Of a stretch of DNA of 64,000 bases, positions 24,677 to 36,503 are shown one piece after another; position 1 is the first letter of the stretch; the number at the start of each line of letters is the position of its first letter. The notes under the pieces are model-generated. The model worked only from the letters and a program-made list of their open reading frames with translations. It was not told the DNA's origin and made no database searches. This DNA comes from Actinomycetospora lemnae. GTDB taxonomy: Bacteria; Actinomycetota; Actinomycetes; Mycobacteriales; Pseudonocardiaceae. The stretch is taken from the NCBI RefSeq assembly GCF_028737315.1, contig NZ_JAQZAO010000010.1, positions 179,026-243,025 on the forward strand, given 5' to 3'. The position numbers were made by a program, and so were the translations under genes.

Positions 24677-26404
24677 TCAGCTCCTGCTGGTGACCCGGGA
24701 CAGGTACTCGTGCGCGAGGCGGACCGCCATGGCGCCCTCGCCGACCGCGGACGCGACGCGCTTGATCGACCCGCTGCGCACGTCGCCCGCCGCGAACACG
24801 CCGGGGACGTCGGTCTCCAGCGTCGTCGGCGTGGACTCCGTCGCTCCCCCGTCCCCGCCGTCGTCGTCCGGGTGCGCGAGGGCGCGGCCGGTGCGGACGT
24901 AGCCGCCGTCGTCGAGCGCGACCGCCCCGGCGAGCCAGCCGGTGCACGGGCTGGCGCCGATGAACACCATGAGCTCGCGGGCGGGCAGCTCCGCGCGCTC
25001 GCCACTCGTGGTGTCCTCCACGACCACCGCCTCGAGGCGGCCGTCCTCGCCCTCCAGACCGCGCACCTCGGAGTGCAGACGGACCTCGATGCGGGGGTCG
25101 CGCTGAATCCGGTCGGCCAGGTAGCGCGACATGTACTCGTCGAGGGAGTGCTCGCGCGCGACCAGTCGGACCGACCGGGCGTGGTCGGCGAGGAAGAGCG
25201 TGGCCTGGCCGGCCGAGTTCCCGCCGCCCACGACCACGACCGGGTCGTCCACGCACAGCTGGGCCTCGACGAGGGTCGCGGCGTAGTAGACGCTGGTCTG
25301 CTCGAACTCCTCGAGCCGCGGTACCGGCAACCGGCGATAGCGGGCCCCGGTCGCGACCACGAGGGTGCGCGTGGGGATGGCGTCCCCGTCGGCCAGCCGG
25401 ACCGTGGTGTGCGGCCCCGTGACGTCGAGTGTCACCGCATCGGCGGGCACGGTCGCCGTCGCGCCGAACTTCCGCGCCTGTACCTCAGCGCGCTCGGCGA
25501 GCTCGGCGCCGGAGATCCCGGCCGGGAAGCCGAGATAGTTCTCGATGCGCGACGACCGTGCGGCCTGGCCGCCGGTGGCGACGGCGTCGAGGATCTGGGT
25601 CTCCAGTCCCTCCGAGGCCGCGTAGACGGCGGCGGCGAGGCCGGCGGGCCCGGCCCCGACCACGAGGAGATCGCACAGCCGGGTCGTGGGCCGGTCGGGA
25701 CGCCGCCCGACCAGCGTGGCGAGCTCGGCGGTGTCGGGGTTGCGCAGCACACGGTCGCGCCAGAGCACGACGGGGGTCTCCGCCGCCGTGATCCCGAGCC
25801 CGCGCAGCAGGGCCTCGGCCTCGACGTCGGCCTCGACGTCGACGAACCGGTGCGGGAGCCGGTTGCGGGCCGCGAACTCACGCAGCCTGCGGGTGTCCGG
25901 GGAGTACCGGGACCCGACGATGCGGAAGCCCAGCCCTTCGCCGATCGCGAGCGTGCGCCGTGTCAGGTACGCGCGCAGGACCTCGTCACCGAAGGCCTGG
26001 TCGCGGACCAGGACGTCCCGCAGGCGGTCGGCGGGGACCTCGAGCAGCTCACCGGGCTCCAGCACGACCGTCGAGAAGAAGGCGACCTCACCGGTCAGCA
26101 GGCCGAGCTCCCCGAGGAACCGTCCGGCTCCGTGGACGCGGACGAGCCGCTCCGCGGGGGTACCGAGCCCTTCGACGACGGCGACCCGGCCCGACAGCAC
26201 CACGAGGAAGGACTCCTCGGGGCTTCCCTCGGTGACGAGCACCTCCCCGCGGTGGGTCCGCCGGCGCGACCCGTACTGGTCCAGGACCCGGATCCGGTCC
26301 TCGGACAGCCGGGGGTGGGCACCCGTGAGGTCGGGGGTCTCGCCGGGCGGTGCCGTGGCGAGCAGACGCTCCACGCCGTCGGCGACGGTCGTCTCGGAGT
26401 TCAT
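24677..26404 (-). CDS. cNMP-domain/glutaredoxin-like/thioredoxin reductase-like fusion
   Basis: A 575-residue flavoprotein. A cyclic-nucleotide-binding fold (about 35-150; phosphate cassette FLGELGLLTGE at 97-106), a glutaredoxin-like domain (about 157-235) and a thioredoxin reductase-like domain (about 243-575) follow in order. FAD (VVGAGPAGLA, 248-257) and NADPH (VVGGGNSAGQ, 391-400) motifs are intact. The reductase CxxC is replaced by SVYYAATLVE (371-380), and the glutaredoxin CPxC by S168-P-D-T. The cassette also lacks the arginine that holds cyclic phosphate. It may pass electrons without a disulfide, or act as a sensor. The start overlaps the upstream gene's stop (ATGA). Confidence 0.88.
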   Translation of the reverse strand: MNSETTVADGVERLLATAPPGETPDLTGAHPRLSEDRIRVLDQYGSRRRTHRGEVLVTEGSPEESFLVVLSGRVAVVEGLGTPAERLVRVHGAGRFLGELGLLTGEVAFFSTVVLEPGELLEVPADRLRDVLVRDQAFGDEVLRAYLTRRTLAIGEGLGFRIVGSRYSPDTRRLREFAARNRLPHRFVDVEADVEAEALLRGLGITAAETPVVLWRDRVLRNPDTAELATLVGRRPDRPTTRLCDLLVVGAGPAGLAAAVYAASEGLETQILDAVATGGQAARSSRIENYLGFPAGISGAELAERAEVQARKFGATATVPADAVTLDVTGPHTTVRLADGDAIPTRTLVVATGARYRRLPVPRLEEFEQTSVYYAATLVEAQLCVDDPVVVVGGGNSAGQATLFLADHARSVRLVAREHSLDEYMSRYLADRIQRDPRIEVRLHSEVRGLEGEDGRLEAVVVEDTTSGERAELPARELMVFIGASPCTGWLAGAVALDDGGYVRTGRALAHPDDDGGDGGATESTPTTLETDVPGVFAAGDVRSGSIKRVASAVGEGAMAVRLAHEYLSRVTSRS

Positions 26405-26673
26405 GCGAACGCTTCGTCCACATAGCACCAGCGCCAGTGCTCGCCGGGCTGCGCCGAACGCACGATCGGGTGCCCGATGACGCCCGCGTGGGCGCGGGCG
26501 TGGCGCATCGGCGAGGAGTCGCAGCACCCGACGTGCCCGCACGTCAGGCACTGCCGCAGGTGGACCCAGGGCGTGCCCATCCGCAGGCACTCCTCGCACG
26601 CGTCAGGGCCGGGACCCACGTCGCGGATCCAGGGGATGTGCGGGTCGGTGGCCACGCCGCGTGGGGCGGTCAT
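26401..26673 (-). CDS. UBP-type zinc finger protein
   Basis: A 90-residue protein made almost wholly of a UBP/PAZ-type zinc finger. Likely ligands are C26, C29, C42, C45, C50 or C51, H58, H62 and H68 in the pattern CEEC...CLTCGHVGCC...H...H...H. In eukaryotes this fold binds free ubiquitin C termini; bacterial copies are of unknown role and often neighbour thioredoxin reductase-like genes, as here. It is first in the operon with the flavoprotein and DUF1931 genes, and its TGA overlaps the next ATG. Confidence 0.88.
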   Translation of the reverse strand: MTAPRGVATDPHIPWIRDVGPGPDACEECLRMGTPWVHLRQCLTCGHVGCCDSSPMRHARAHAGVIGHPIVRSAQPGEHWRWCYVDEAFA

Positions 26674-27142
26674 CAGCGGCCACCCCGCTCCGACGTCGGT
26701 CCTGTCGAGGTCGGGTACGTCAGCGGGTCGGGCCCGCGGCGCGACCCGGAGCGCAGATGTGTCACGAGGGGCTCCTGGAGGTCCGAGCTGGGGTCGCGGG
26801 CCGCGCCGGCTCACCCCGACCCGCGCCCTCACCGTCACACTCGTCCGCCGCCGGGTGAACCGGTCCGGCAGAGGCAATCGCGGAGGGCCTGGTGGACCCG
26901 ATGGGTCGGTCCGCCGTCCCCGACCGCGCCGTGGCGCGCCCCTGGCCGGCGACCCGGGCCTCGGGCGCCGCGCGGCTCCCGGGGGCCTCGCTCGGCGGCG
27001 GCTGACCTCGCGGGCCCAGCCGACGCCGCGAGTTTGCGCCCACGGGACCGGTTCGACGCGGGACGGGCTGGGCGCACCGTGAGATCGCCCGGCAGCCGCC
27101 GAGGCTCACACCGAGCGCCACCGCGCAGGTTGGAGGCCCTCC
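26674..27142. other. Divergent control region between zinc-finger and chaperone operons
   Basis: About 470 bases of GC-rich DNA between two divergent operons. It must hold both promoters, but no canonical -35/-10 pair, no HAIR box (CTTGAGT-N7-ACTCAAG) and no CIRCE element is visible. A loose GTGAG/CTCAC pair (27079-27083 and 27104-27108) is the only dyad noted. The coding-looking frames across it match no family. Confidence 0.4.
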
Positions 27143-27646
27143 ATGGCACTCATGCGATTCGACCCTTTCCGGGAGTTCGACCGGCTCGCCGAGCAGGCCC
27201 TCGCCACCGGAGCACGCGCCGCACGCGGCATGCCGATGGAGGCATTGCGCCGCGGTGACGAGTTCCTCGTGTTCCTCGACCTGCCCGGCGTCCGGCGCGA
27301 GGACGTCGACATCAGCGTGGAGCGCAACGTCGTGAGCATCGCCGCCAACCGCGTTCCGCAGCGGGCGGAGGGCGACGAGGTGATCGTCGACGAGCGGCCG
27401 TACGGCGTCTTCGCCCGCCACCTGTTCCTCGGCGAGAACCTCGATCCGTCGGGGTTGTCGGCCGAGGTCGACACCGGCGTCCTGACCCTGCGGATCCCCG
27501 TCAACCCGGCGACCAAGCCCCGCAAGATCCCCGTGGCCTCGACCGTCGAGGGCAGCACCGGCCAGGACGGCCTCCCCGAGGGGAGCCAGCAGTCCGAGGG
27601 GAGCCGGCAGTCCGAGGAGAGCGCCGTCGGCGCCGGCTCCCGCTGA
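27143..27646 (+). CDS. Hsp20/alpha-crystallin small heat shock protein
   Basis: A 167-residue small heat shock protein that holds unfolding proteins in a refoldable state. The alpha-crystallin domain spans about 38-132 (FLVFLDLPGVRREDVDISVERN, later GVLTLRIPV). The C-terminal extension is Ser/Glu/Gly-rich with a repeated EGSxQSE unit and lacks a clear IxI motif beyond LRIPV. GGAGG six bases before ATG 27143 supports the start. First gene of the chaperone operon. Confidence 0.93.
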   Translation: MALMRFDPFREFDRLAEQALATGARAARGMPMEALRRGDEFLVFLDLPGVRREDVDISVERNVVSIAANRVPQRAEGDEVIVDERPYGVFARHLFLGENLDPSGLSAEVDTGVLTLRIPVNPATKPRKIPVASTVEGSTGQDGLPEGSQQSEGSRQSEESAVGAGSR

Positions 27647-27673
27647 TCCGACACCGACACAGGAGGCAGTGAG

Positions 27674-29578
27674 ATGGCACGCGCCGCGGGTATCGACCTC
27701 GGAACCACGAACTCGGTGATCGCCGCCTGGGAAGGCGGTGCGTCCGAGGTGGTCCTGAACGCCGAGGGAGCACGAACCACTCCGTCGGTGGTCGCGTTCA
27801 CCGAGGGCGGGGAACGTCTGGTCGGGCAGCTCGCCCGACGGCAGGCGATCCTCAACCCCCAGGGCACGGTCTACTCGGTGAAGCGGTTCATCGGGCGCCG
27901 TTTCGACGAGGTGCAGGAGGAGGCCGCCCAGGTCACCTACGAGGTGGTGGCCGACGAGAACGGCAACGCGCGGGTCAAGGTCCGGGACAAGATGTACGCC
28001 CCGGAGGAGATCAGCGCGATGATCCTGCGCAAGCTCGCCGACGACGCGGGCCGGCAGCTGGGAGAGAAGGTCGACAAGGTCGTCATCACGGTCCCGGCCT
28101 ACTTCAACGACGCCCAGCGCACGGCGACCCGCGACGCCGGGCGGATCGCCGGACTCGACGTCCTCCGGATCATCAACGAGCCGACCGCCGCGGCGTTGGC
28201 CTACGGGCTGGACAAGCGCCAGCACGAGACGGTCCTGGTGTTCGACCTGGGCGGCGGGACGTTCGACGTCAGCATCCTCGACGTCGGGGACGGCGTCGTC
28301 GAGGTGCGCGCCACGTCCGGTGACACCCATCTGGGCGGCGACGACTTCGACCGCCGCATCGTCGACCACCTCGCGGACGGGTTCATGTCGGAGCACGGCA
28401 TCGACCTGCGCAACGACCCCCAGGCCCTGCAGCGGCTGTACGAGGCGGCCGAGAAGGCGAAGGTCGAGCTGAGCTCGGTCACCCAGACCCAGATCAACCT
28501 GCCGTTCGTGACCGCCGACGCGACCGGGCCCAAGCACCTCACCACGACCGTGATGCGCTCGACGTTCGAGCGGCTCACCGCGGATCTCGTCGACCGCACG
28601 CTCGAACCGGTGAAGCGGGCGATGGCCGACGCGAAGGTCACGGCCGACGACATCGACGAGGTCATCCTCGTGGGCGGCTCCACCCGGATCCCCGCCGTGC
28701 AGGCCGTGGTGCGCCGGCTCGCCGGCGGCAAGGACGCGAACATGAGCGTGAACCCCGACGAGGTGGTCGCCGACGGCGCGGGCACCCAGGCGGGGGTGCT
28801 CACCGGTGACGTGTCCGACGTGCTGCTGCTCGACGTCACGCCGCTCTCCCTGGGGGTGGAGACCCAGGGCGGGGTCATGACGAAGATCATGGAGCGCAAC
28901 ACCACGATCCCTGCGCGCGGCAGCGAGACGTTCTCCACCGCCGCGGACAACCAGCCGGCGGTCGACGTGGTGGTGCTGCAGGGCGAGCGGGAGCGCGCCG
29001 CGGACAACCGCGTGCTCGGCCGCTTCCAGCTCGGCGACATCCGGCCGGCGCCACGCGGCGAGCCGCAGGTCGAGGTCACGCTGGACGTCGACGCCAACGG
29101 CATCCTCAACGTCACCGCGCGGGACCGCGACACCGGCGCGGAGCAGGGGATCACCATCTCCGAGAGCTCCAACCTCGATCAGGCCGAGGTCGACCGCATG
29201 GTCTCCGAGGCGCAGCGGAACCGGGCCTCCGATCAGGAGCTCCGGCAGGAGGTCGACGCCCGCAACGCTCTCGACGCACTCGCTCACCAGGTGCAGCGCC
29301 TGCTCGACGAGCTCGGCGAGTCCGCACCGGCGCACGAGCGGGCACGGGCCGAGATGCTGGTGACCGACGCCCGCACCGCGGTCGAGGAGCAGGCGCCGCG
29401 GACCCGGGTCGAGGAGCTGGCCCACGAGCTGCAGGGCGTGCTCGGTGGGCTCCAGGCCGCATCGTCCGGTCGGGGCACCGGCTCGCCGGACGGTGCTCCA
29501 CCCGGCGCCACCGGGGGGTCGGCGGATGGTGGCGGGAGCGACGACGACGTGATCGACGCCCAGTTCGATCGCACCTGA
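27674..29578 (+). CDS. dnaK: Hsp70 chaperone DnaK
   Basis: A 634-residue Hsp70. The ATPase domain begins [17 protein letters not shown] and contains [18 protein letters not shown] and [11 protein letters not shown]. The substrate domain begins near residue 385 ([17 protein letters not shown]) and ends in a Gly/Ser/Asp-rich tail ([17 protein letters not shown]). It starts 27 bases after hsp20. Its place with cbpA/cbpM and clpB, and not with a canonical zinc-finger dnaJ, suggests it is an accessory DnaK, with a housekeeping copy elsewhere (inference). Confidence 0.95.
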   Translation: MARAAGIDLGTTNSVIAAWEGGASEVVLNAEGARTTPSVVAFTEGGERLVGQLARRQAILNPQGTVYSVKRFIGRRFDEVQEEAAQVTYEVVADENGNARVKVRDKMYAPEEISAMILRKLADDAGRQLGEKVDKVVITVPAYFNDAQRTATRDAGRIAGLDVLRIINEPTAAALAYGLDKRQHETVLVFDLGGGTFDVSILDVGDGVVEVRATSGDTHLGGDDFDRRIVDHLADGFMSEHGIDLRNDPQALQRLYEAAEKAKVELSSVTQTQINLPFVTADATGPKHLTTTVMRSTFERLTADLVDRTLEPVKRAMADAKVTADDIDEVILVGGSTRIPAVQAVVRRLAGGKDANMSVNPDEVVADGAGTQAGVLTGDVSDVLLLDVTPLSLGVETQGGVMTKIMERNTTIPARGSETFSTAADNQPAVDVVVLQGERERAADNRVLGRFQLGDIRPAPRGEPQVEVTLDVDANGILNVTARDRDTGAEQGITISESSNLDQAEVDRMVSEAQRNRASDQELRQEVDARNALDALAHQVQRLLDELGESAPAHERARAEMLVTDARTAVEEQAPRTRVEELAHELQGVLGGLQAASSGRGTGSPDGAPPGATGGSADGGGSDDDVIDAQFDRT

Positions 29579-29588
29579 GCCGGATCCG

Positions 29589-30218
29589 ATGACCCCTCAG
29601 ACCCCCGGGCGCGACCCGGGACCGACGACACCTCCGGCCGACGCTGCCGAGGACGTCCGCGACGGAGCAGACGGGAGGCCCGCACCGGACCCGAACCGGC
29701 CCGAGGACGAAGGAGGAGGCCCTTCCGGGGGCGACGCCACCGGTGGTGCCGTCGGGGCGGACGGGCCGGACACCCGGCCCCGTCCCTCCGTCGGCGAGCT
29801 GGAGGACCGCTGGCGGCGGGCCGTCGCGGACACCGAGAACCTGCGCAAGCGTCACGCCCGCGCGCTCGTGGAGGGACGTGCGGACGAGCGCGAGCGGGTG
29901 GCCGCGGCGTTCCTCCCGGTGCTGGACAACCTCGACCTGGCGCTGCAGCACGCGCAGGCCGACCCGGGCGCCATCGTGGAAGGGGTCCGGGCCGTCCGCG
30001 AGCAGGCGGCAGCGATCCTCGCGGCCCTGGGCTACCCCCGCCAGGACGACTCCGGCGTGCCGTTCGACCCGGCCCGCCACGAGGTGGTGGGCGTCGTCGC
30101 GCCCGGGGACGACCAGCGCGCCGGACGCGTCGTGGACGTGGTCCGGCCCGGCTACGGCACCCCGGAACAGCAGCTGCGCCCGGCTGCGGTGACCGTCACC
30201 GGGACGGCGGAGGGGTGA
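29589..30218 (+). CDS. grpE: Nucleotide exchange factor GrpE
   Basis: A 209-residue GrpE that releases ADP from DnaK. The first ~65 residues are acidic and Pro/Gly-rich. A coiled-coil (about 68-110, ELEDRWRRAVADTENLRKRHA) and the C-terminal beta domain (about 145-200, VPFDPARHEVVGVV, RPGYGTPEQQLRPAAVTV) follow. It starts 10 bases after the dnaK stop. Confidence 0.93.
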   Translation: MTPQTPGRDPGPTTPPADAAEDVRDGADGRPAPDPNRPEDEGGGPSGGDATGGAVGADGPDTRPRPSVGELEDRWRRAVADTENLRKRHARALVEGRADERERVAAAFLPVLDNLDLALQHAQADPGAIVEGVRAVREQAAAILAALGYPRQDDSGVPFDPARHEVVGVVAPGDDQRAGRVVDVVRPGYGTPEQQLRPAAVTVTGTAEG

Positions 30219-30224
30219 GAGGAG

Positions 30225-31178
30225 ATGGCCCGCGACTTCTACGACGTGCTGGACGTGTCCCGCGACGCGGGGAGCGAGGAGATCCAGCAGGCCTTCCGCC
30301 GGCTGGCCCGCGCCAACCATCCCGACATCAACCGTGACCCGGCGGCCGAGGAGCGGTTCAAGGAGATCAACGAGGCCTACCGGGTCCTGTCCGACCCCGA
30401 GGAGCGCCGCAAGTACGACCGCTTCGGGGAGGACTTCCGCAAGGTCCCCGACGACTGGGAGCAGACCGTCGGTGCCGGGGTCGGCGGCCGCGCACGTGGT
30501 GGGCCGCGCTACGGCCCGGCGTCGGGTGTCAGCTCCGCGGACTTCGACGACCTCGGCGGGGGGATCGACCTCGAGGATCTCCTCGGCGGCATGTTCGGCC
30601 GTGGGCGCGCGCGCTCCGGGCCGATCGCCGGGGCCGACCAGGAGGTGGAGCTGCCCCTGACGGTGGAGGAGGCGTTCCGCGGCGGCCCCCGACAGGTGAC
30701 GCTGACCGGGACGGACGGCCCGCGCAGCTACACGGTGACGATCCCGCCGGGCGTGACCGACGGGCAGCGCATCCGGCTGGCCGGTGAGGGCGGGCGCGGG
30801 GTCGGCGGCGGGGATCCGGGCGACCTCTACATGGTCACCCGGCTCCTCCCGCACCCCCTGTTCCGGGTGTCCGGCCGCGACATCAGTGTCGACCTGCCGC
30901 TCGCTGCGTGGGAGGCCGCGCTGGGCGGGAGCGTGCCGGTCCCGACGCCCGCGGGCGGGACGAAGGTCGAGGTCCCGCCGGGCTCGTCGACCGGGCGCCG
31001 CCTGCGCCTGCGGGGGCAGGGCATGCCGAACCCGCGGGGGGCACCGGGGGACCTGTTCGCCGAGGTCGAGGTCATGGTCCCGCCCCGGCCGACCGACGCC
31101 GAGCGGGACCTCTTCGCCCGCCTGGCCGAGGTCTCCGACTTCGACCCCCGCCGCGACACACGACGAGGCCAGCCGTGA
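30225..31178 (+). CDS. cbpA: DnaJ-family co-chaperone, CbpA type
   Basis: A 317-residue Hsp40. The J domain (about 1-70) has the HPD motif in ANHPDINRD. A Gly/Arg-rich linker (about 85-135) and the two C-terminal beta domains (about 140-305) follow directly. The four CxxCxGxG zinc-finger repeats of classic DnaJ are absent, so this is a CbpA/DjlA-like type II Hsp40. The cbpM-like gene next to it supports CbpA. It starts 6 bases after grpE. Confidence 0.92.
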   Translation: MARDFYDVLDVSRDAGSEEIQQAFRRLARANHPDINRDPAAEERFKEINEAYRVLSDPEERRKYDRFGEDFRKVPDDWEQTVGAGVGGRARGGPRYGPASGVSSADFDDLGGGIDLEDLLGGMFGRGRARSGPIAGADQEVELPLTVEEAFRGGPRQVTLTGTDGPRSYTVTIPPGVTDGQRIRLAGEGGRGVGGGDPGDLYMVTRLLPHPLFRVSGRDISVDLPLAAWEAALGGSVPVPTPAGGTKVEVPPGSSTGRRLRLRGQGMPNPRGAPGDLFAEVEVMVPPRPTDAERDLFARLAEVSDFDPRRDTRRGQP

Positions 31179-31195
31179 CGAGAGGTGGAGAACGC

Positions 31196-31509
31196 ATGAC
31201 GGTCCACTACCTGCCGGTGCGCCGGCCGCCGACGGCCGGGCCCCAGCGGCGGTTGAGCCGGGAGGAGTTCTGCCGGCGCAGCGGGGTGCATCCCGAGCTG
31301 CTGCGACGCTTCGTCGCCCTCGGGCTCGTCCAGGCCGTGCGGGATCCCGGCGGCGAGCTGCGGTTCCCGCCGGGCCAGCTCGCCGACGTCGCTCGCATCG
31401 AGCGCCTGCGGCGGGGGCTCGGGCTCAACTACGCCGCGATCGGGCTGGTCTGCGAACTGCTCGACCGCATCCAGGAGCTGGAACGCCAACTGCGGGAACG
31501 GAGCAGCTG

Positions 31510-31510
<1 letters not shown>
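31196..31510 (+). CDS. cbpM: CbpM-like chaperone modulator (MerR-type fold)
   Basis: A 104-residue protein with the CbpM pattern: LSREEFCRRSGVHPELLRRFVALGLV (about 19-44), then RIERLRRGLGLNYAAIGLVCELLDRIQELERQLR. E. coli CbpM binds the J domain of CbpA and limits its activity. The fold is MerR-like, so an HspR-type DNA-binding repressor is the alternative; no HAIR box upstream argues for CbpM. AGGTGGAG precedes ATG 31196, and its TGA overlaps the clpB ATG. Confidence 0.82.
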
Positions 31511-34148
<2,638 letters not shown>

Positions 34149-34152
<4 letters not shown>

Positions 34153-34598
34153 CGGCCGGGACGGACCGCAGCACGGTGGTGACCTGCCCGAACTGCGGGA
34201 AGCGCAACCGGGTGCCGGCCGTGGACGCCGGGCGGCCGAGGTGCGGCAACTGCCACGCGCACCTGCCGTGGATCGCCGAGGCGGGCGATGCCGACTTCGG
34301 CGAGGTCGCCGAGCGGTCGCCGGTGCCGGTGCTGGTCGACCTGTGGGCCACCTGGTGCGGGCCCTGTCGCATGGTGAGCCCTGCCCTGGAGCAGCTCGCC
34401 ACGGAGCGGGCCGGCCGGATCAAGCTCGTGAAGGTCGACGTCGACGCCAGCCCGGGGCTCGCTCGGCGCTTCGAGACCATGGCGGTCCCCACCCTGCTCG
34501 TCCTGCGCGACGGCGACGTCGTCGCGCGCCAGGCCGGCGCGGCGCCGGCCCCGGCCCTGCGGGCATGGCTGGACGAGGCGCTCGCCGACGACGCCTAG
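34149..34598 (+). CDS. trxC: Thioredoxin with N-terminal zinc ribbon (Trx2/TrxC type)
   Basis: A 149-residue thioredoxin. An N-terminal zinc site (C13, C16, C32, C35) precedes a thioredoxin fold with active site W69-C-G-P-C73 and the cis-proline segment AVPTLLV. Zinc-ribbon Trx2 proteins are linked to oxidative stress; coexpression with clpB suggests repair of oxidised aggregates. Its TAG (34596-34598) interlocks with the stop of the opposing PucR gene at 34595-34597. Confidence 0.92.
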
Positions 34599-36286
34599 CG
34601 CCCCATGATGTGCCATGCCCGCGTGGCGATGTGCAGGTTGAGCCGGGTGTCGACGTCGCGGAGATCGTGGCCGCTCAGCTCGCTGATGCGCCGCAGCCGG
34701 TAGCGGAGGGTGCTGCGGTGGATCCTGAGGGCCTGTGCGGTGGCGTCGTAGTTCCCACCGCACTCGTAGTAGAGCCAGAGCGTGGTGACGAGATCGGACC
34801 GGGTGTCCGCGTCGTAGTCGATCAGTCGTCCGAGCCACTCCCGGATGAACTCATCGATCTCGGTCGAGGCGTTCCGGTCGCTGAGGAGCCGGTAGATGCC
34901 CAGCTCCTCGAACATCGTCGTTCCGTGCGGCGTCGTCGACTCCTGGCGGATCCGCACCGCGCGCATCGCCTCCCGGTAGGACCGGGGCAGATCCGAGGGG
35001 GCGCCGCAGGCGCGACCCACCCCGACCGCGCCGTCCGGTGAGCGCGTGGTCTTCGCGACCAACTGGTACAGCGCGTTCCACCGGGACCCGGCCTCTGCTT
35101 CGTCCGGGCAGGCCGCGATCAGCACGATGTTCTCGCTGCGCTGGGTGACGAGCACGCCGTCCGCCGTCATGTGTCCCACGATCTGCTCGACGGCTCGGGC
35201 CAGCGCCTCGTCGGAAGCACCGCACCACCGGACGACCGCGACCCGGTGCGGGCGGGTGAGGTCGTGGCCGAGGGCGGTGGCGCGCAGCAGTGCGCTGTCG
35301 TCGTCCGTGCCGGCCAGCAGGTCGTCGACGAGATCGCGCCGCAGCCGCAGCTCGGTCTCGGCCAGTCCGCGCTGGTGGGTGAGCTCCATCGCCAGGACGA
35401 CCGCGCCGTGCTGGAGGGCGAAGAGCTCGATCTCCGCGGCGCGCTGCTCCGGGTCGATCAGAGCGACGACACCGAGGACCTCGTCCCGTGGCTGGGCCAC
35501 GGCGATGAGCCGATCCCGATGGCGCATCGGGCGACCACGGCGGCGGATGTCGGCCAGCAGCTCGGTCCGCTGGCGCGCCGCCGGCCTCGCGGGGCGGGTC
35601 GGGCGCCCGGGCCCGCCCCAGGCACGGAGGTTGCCGAACGGGTCCTCGACGGCGACGGGCAAGCCCGTCAGTCCGTGCAGTGCCTCGGCGAGCCCCTCCT
35701 CACCCGATCCCCGCGCCGCCACCTCCGCCAGGACTTCGTGGATGCGGCTGTGCTGCTCGAGATCCGCCACCGTCGCGGTGAGCCTGCGGTTCACCACGGT
35801 CAGCTCGAGACCCCGCTCGTGGAGCTCTCGTGCCTGGTCGCGCTCGGCGTGGTGGAGCGTGGCGCTCTGCAGGGCCGCGCCGGCCTGCTGCGCGAGCGTC
35901 GCGAGGATGTATCGCCGGTCGGCCGAGGGCGATTCGTCGGACGAGACCACCAGGTAGCCACCAGGGCTGCCCGACGTACGGAGGGGGTAGGCCCACGACC
36001 ACGGTTCCCCGGGAACCGTGACCGGGCCACCGCTGCCCGGGAGCTCGGCCACCTGCTCCCGCAGGGCCGGATGGCGGTCGCCGGCGCGGGCCCCACCGTC
36101 ACGGTCGAGGTAGACGCCGTGGGCACGCAGATCACCGAAAGCGGCCACCGAACGGCCGACCAGCTCGAGGATCTCGTCCTCGTCGGTGCTGTCGAACAGC
36201 CGCACGGCGAGCGCGAAGACGGTCGTCATGCTCGACAACTGCTCCCGCAGGGCGCGGATCCGTTCGGCCTGCTCCGCCACGACCAC
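34595..36286 (-). CDS. PucR/CdaR-family transcriptional regulator with GAF domain
   Basis: A regulator of about 563 residues. An N-terminal GAF-like sensor (about 20-165), a short coiled-coil, a second sensor region and a C-terminal PucR helix-turn-helix (about 500-560; GGNYDATAQALRIHRSTLRYRLRRI) are seen. A GTG at 36286 follows GGGGAGG by four bases; GTG 36280 (ten bases) and GTG 36313 are alternatives. It lies between the chaperone operon and an AraC gene and resembles the PucR protein at 46235. Its effector and targets are unknown. Confidence 0.85.
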   Translation of the reverse strand: MVVAEQAERIRALREQLSSMTTVFALAVRLFDSTDEDEILELVGRSVAAFGDLRAHGVYLDRDGGARAGDRHPALREQVAELPGSGGPVTVPGEPWSWAYPLRTSGSPGGYLVVSSDESPSADRRYILATLAQQAGAALQSATLHHAERDQARELHERGLELTVVNRRLTATVADLEQHSRIHEVLAEVAARGSGEEGLAEALHGLTGLPVAVEDPFGNLRAWGGPGRPTRPARPAARQRTELLADIRRRGRPMRHRDRLIAVAQPRDEVLGVVALIDPEQRAAEIELFALQHGAVVLAMELTHQRGLAETELRLRRDLVDDLLAGTDDDSALLRATALGHDLTRPHRVAVVRWCGASDEALARAVEQIVGHMTADGVLVTQRSENIVLIAACPDEAEAGSRWNALYQLVAKTTRSPDGAVGVGRACGAPSDLPRSYREAMRAVRIRQESTTPHGTTMFEELGIYRLLSDRNASTEIDEFIREWLGRLIDYDADTRSDLVTTLWLYYECGGNYDATAQALRIHRSTLRYRLRRISELSGHDLRDVDTRLNLHIATRAWHIMGR

Positions 36287-36503
36287 CCCGCCTCCCCACG
36301 CCCCGCGCTCCACGTCGCCGCGGGCGGGAGCACCGCGACGGTCCGGCGAGGGGGGCAGGACGTGCGGCGATGGTGCTCTGGTCCTCGACGACCGGTCAAT
36401 CGTCGGTCTGCGCGCACCCGGTCGGCACCTGCGTACGGCGCCTCGCCCGTGATGAGGCGGACCGACAGCAGCTCATCGACGGCGGCGACCGTAGGGTGGT
36501 CCG

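Noticed and set aside
26762..29425. Long minus-strand frame opposite hsp20 and dnaK
   Set aside because: dnaK and hsp20 on the other strand are certain; this is a known type of antisense artefact opposite dnaK.
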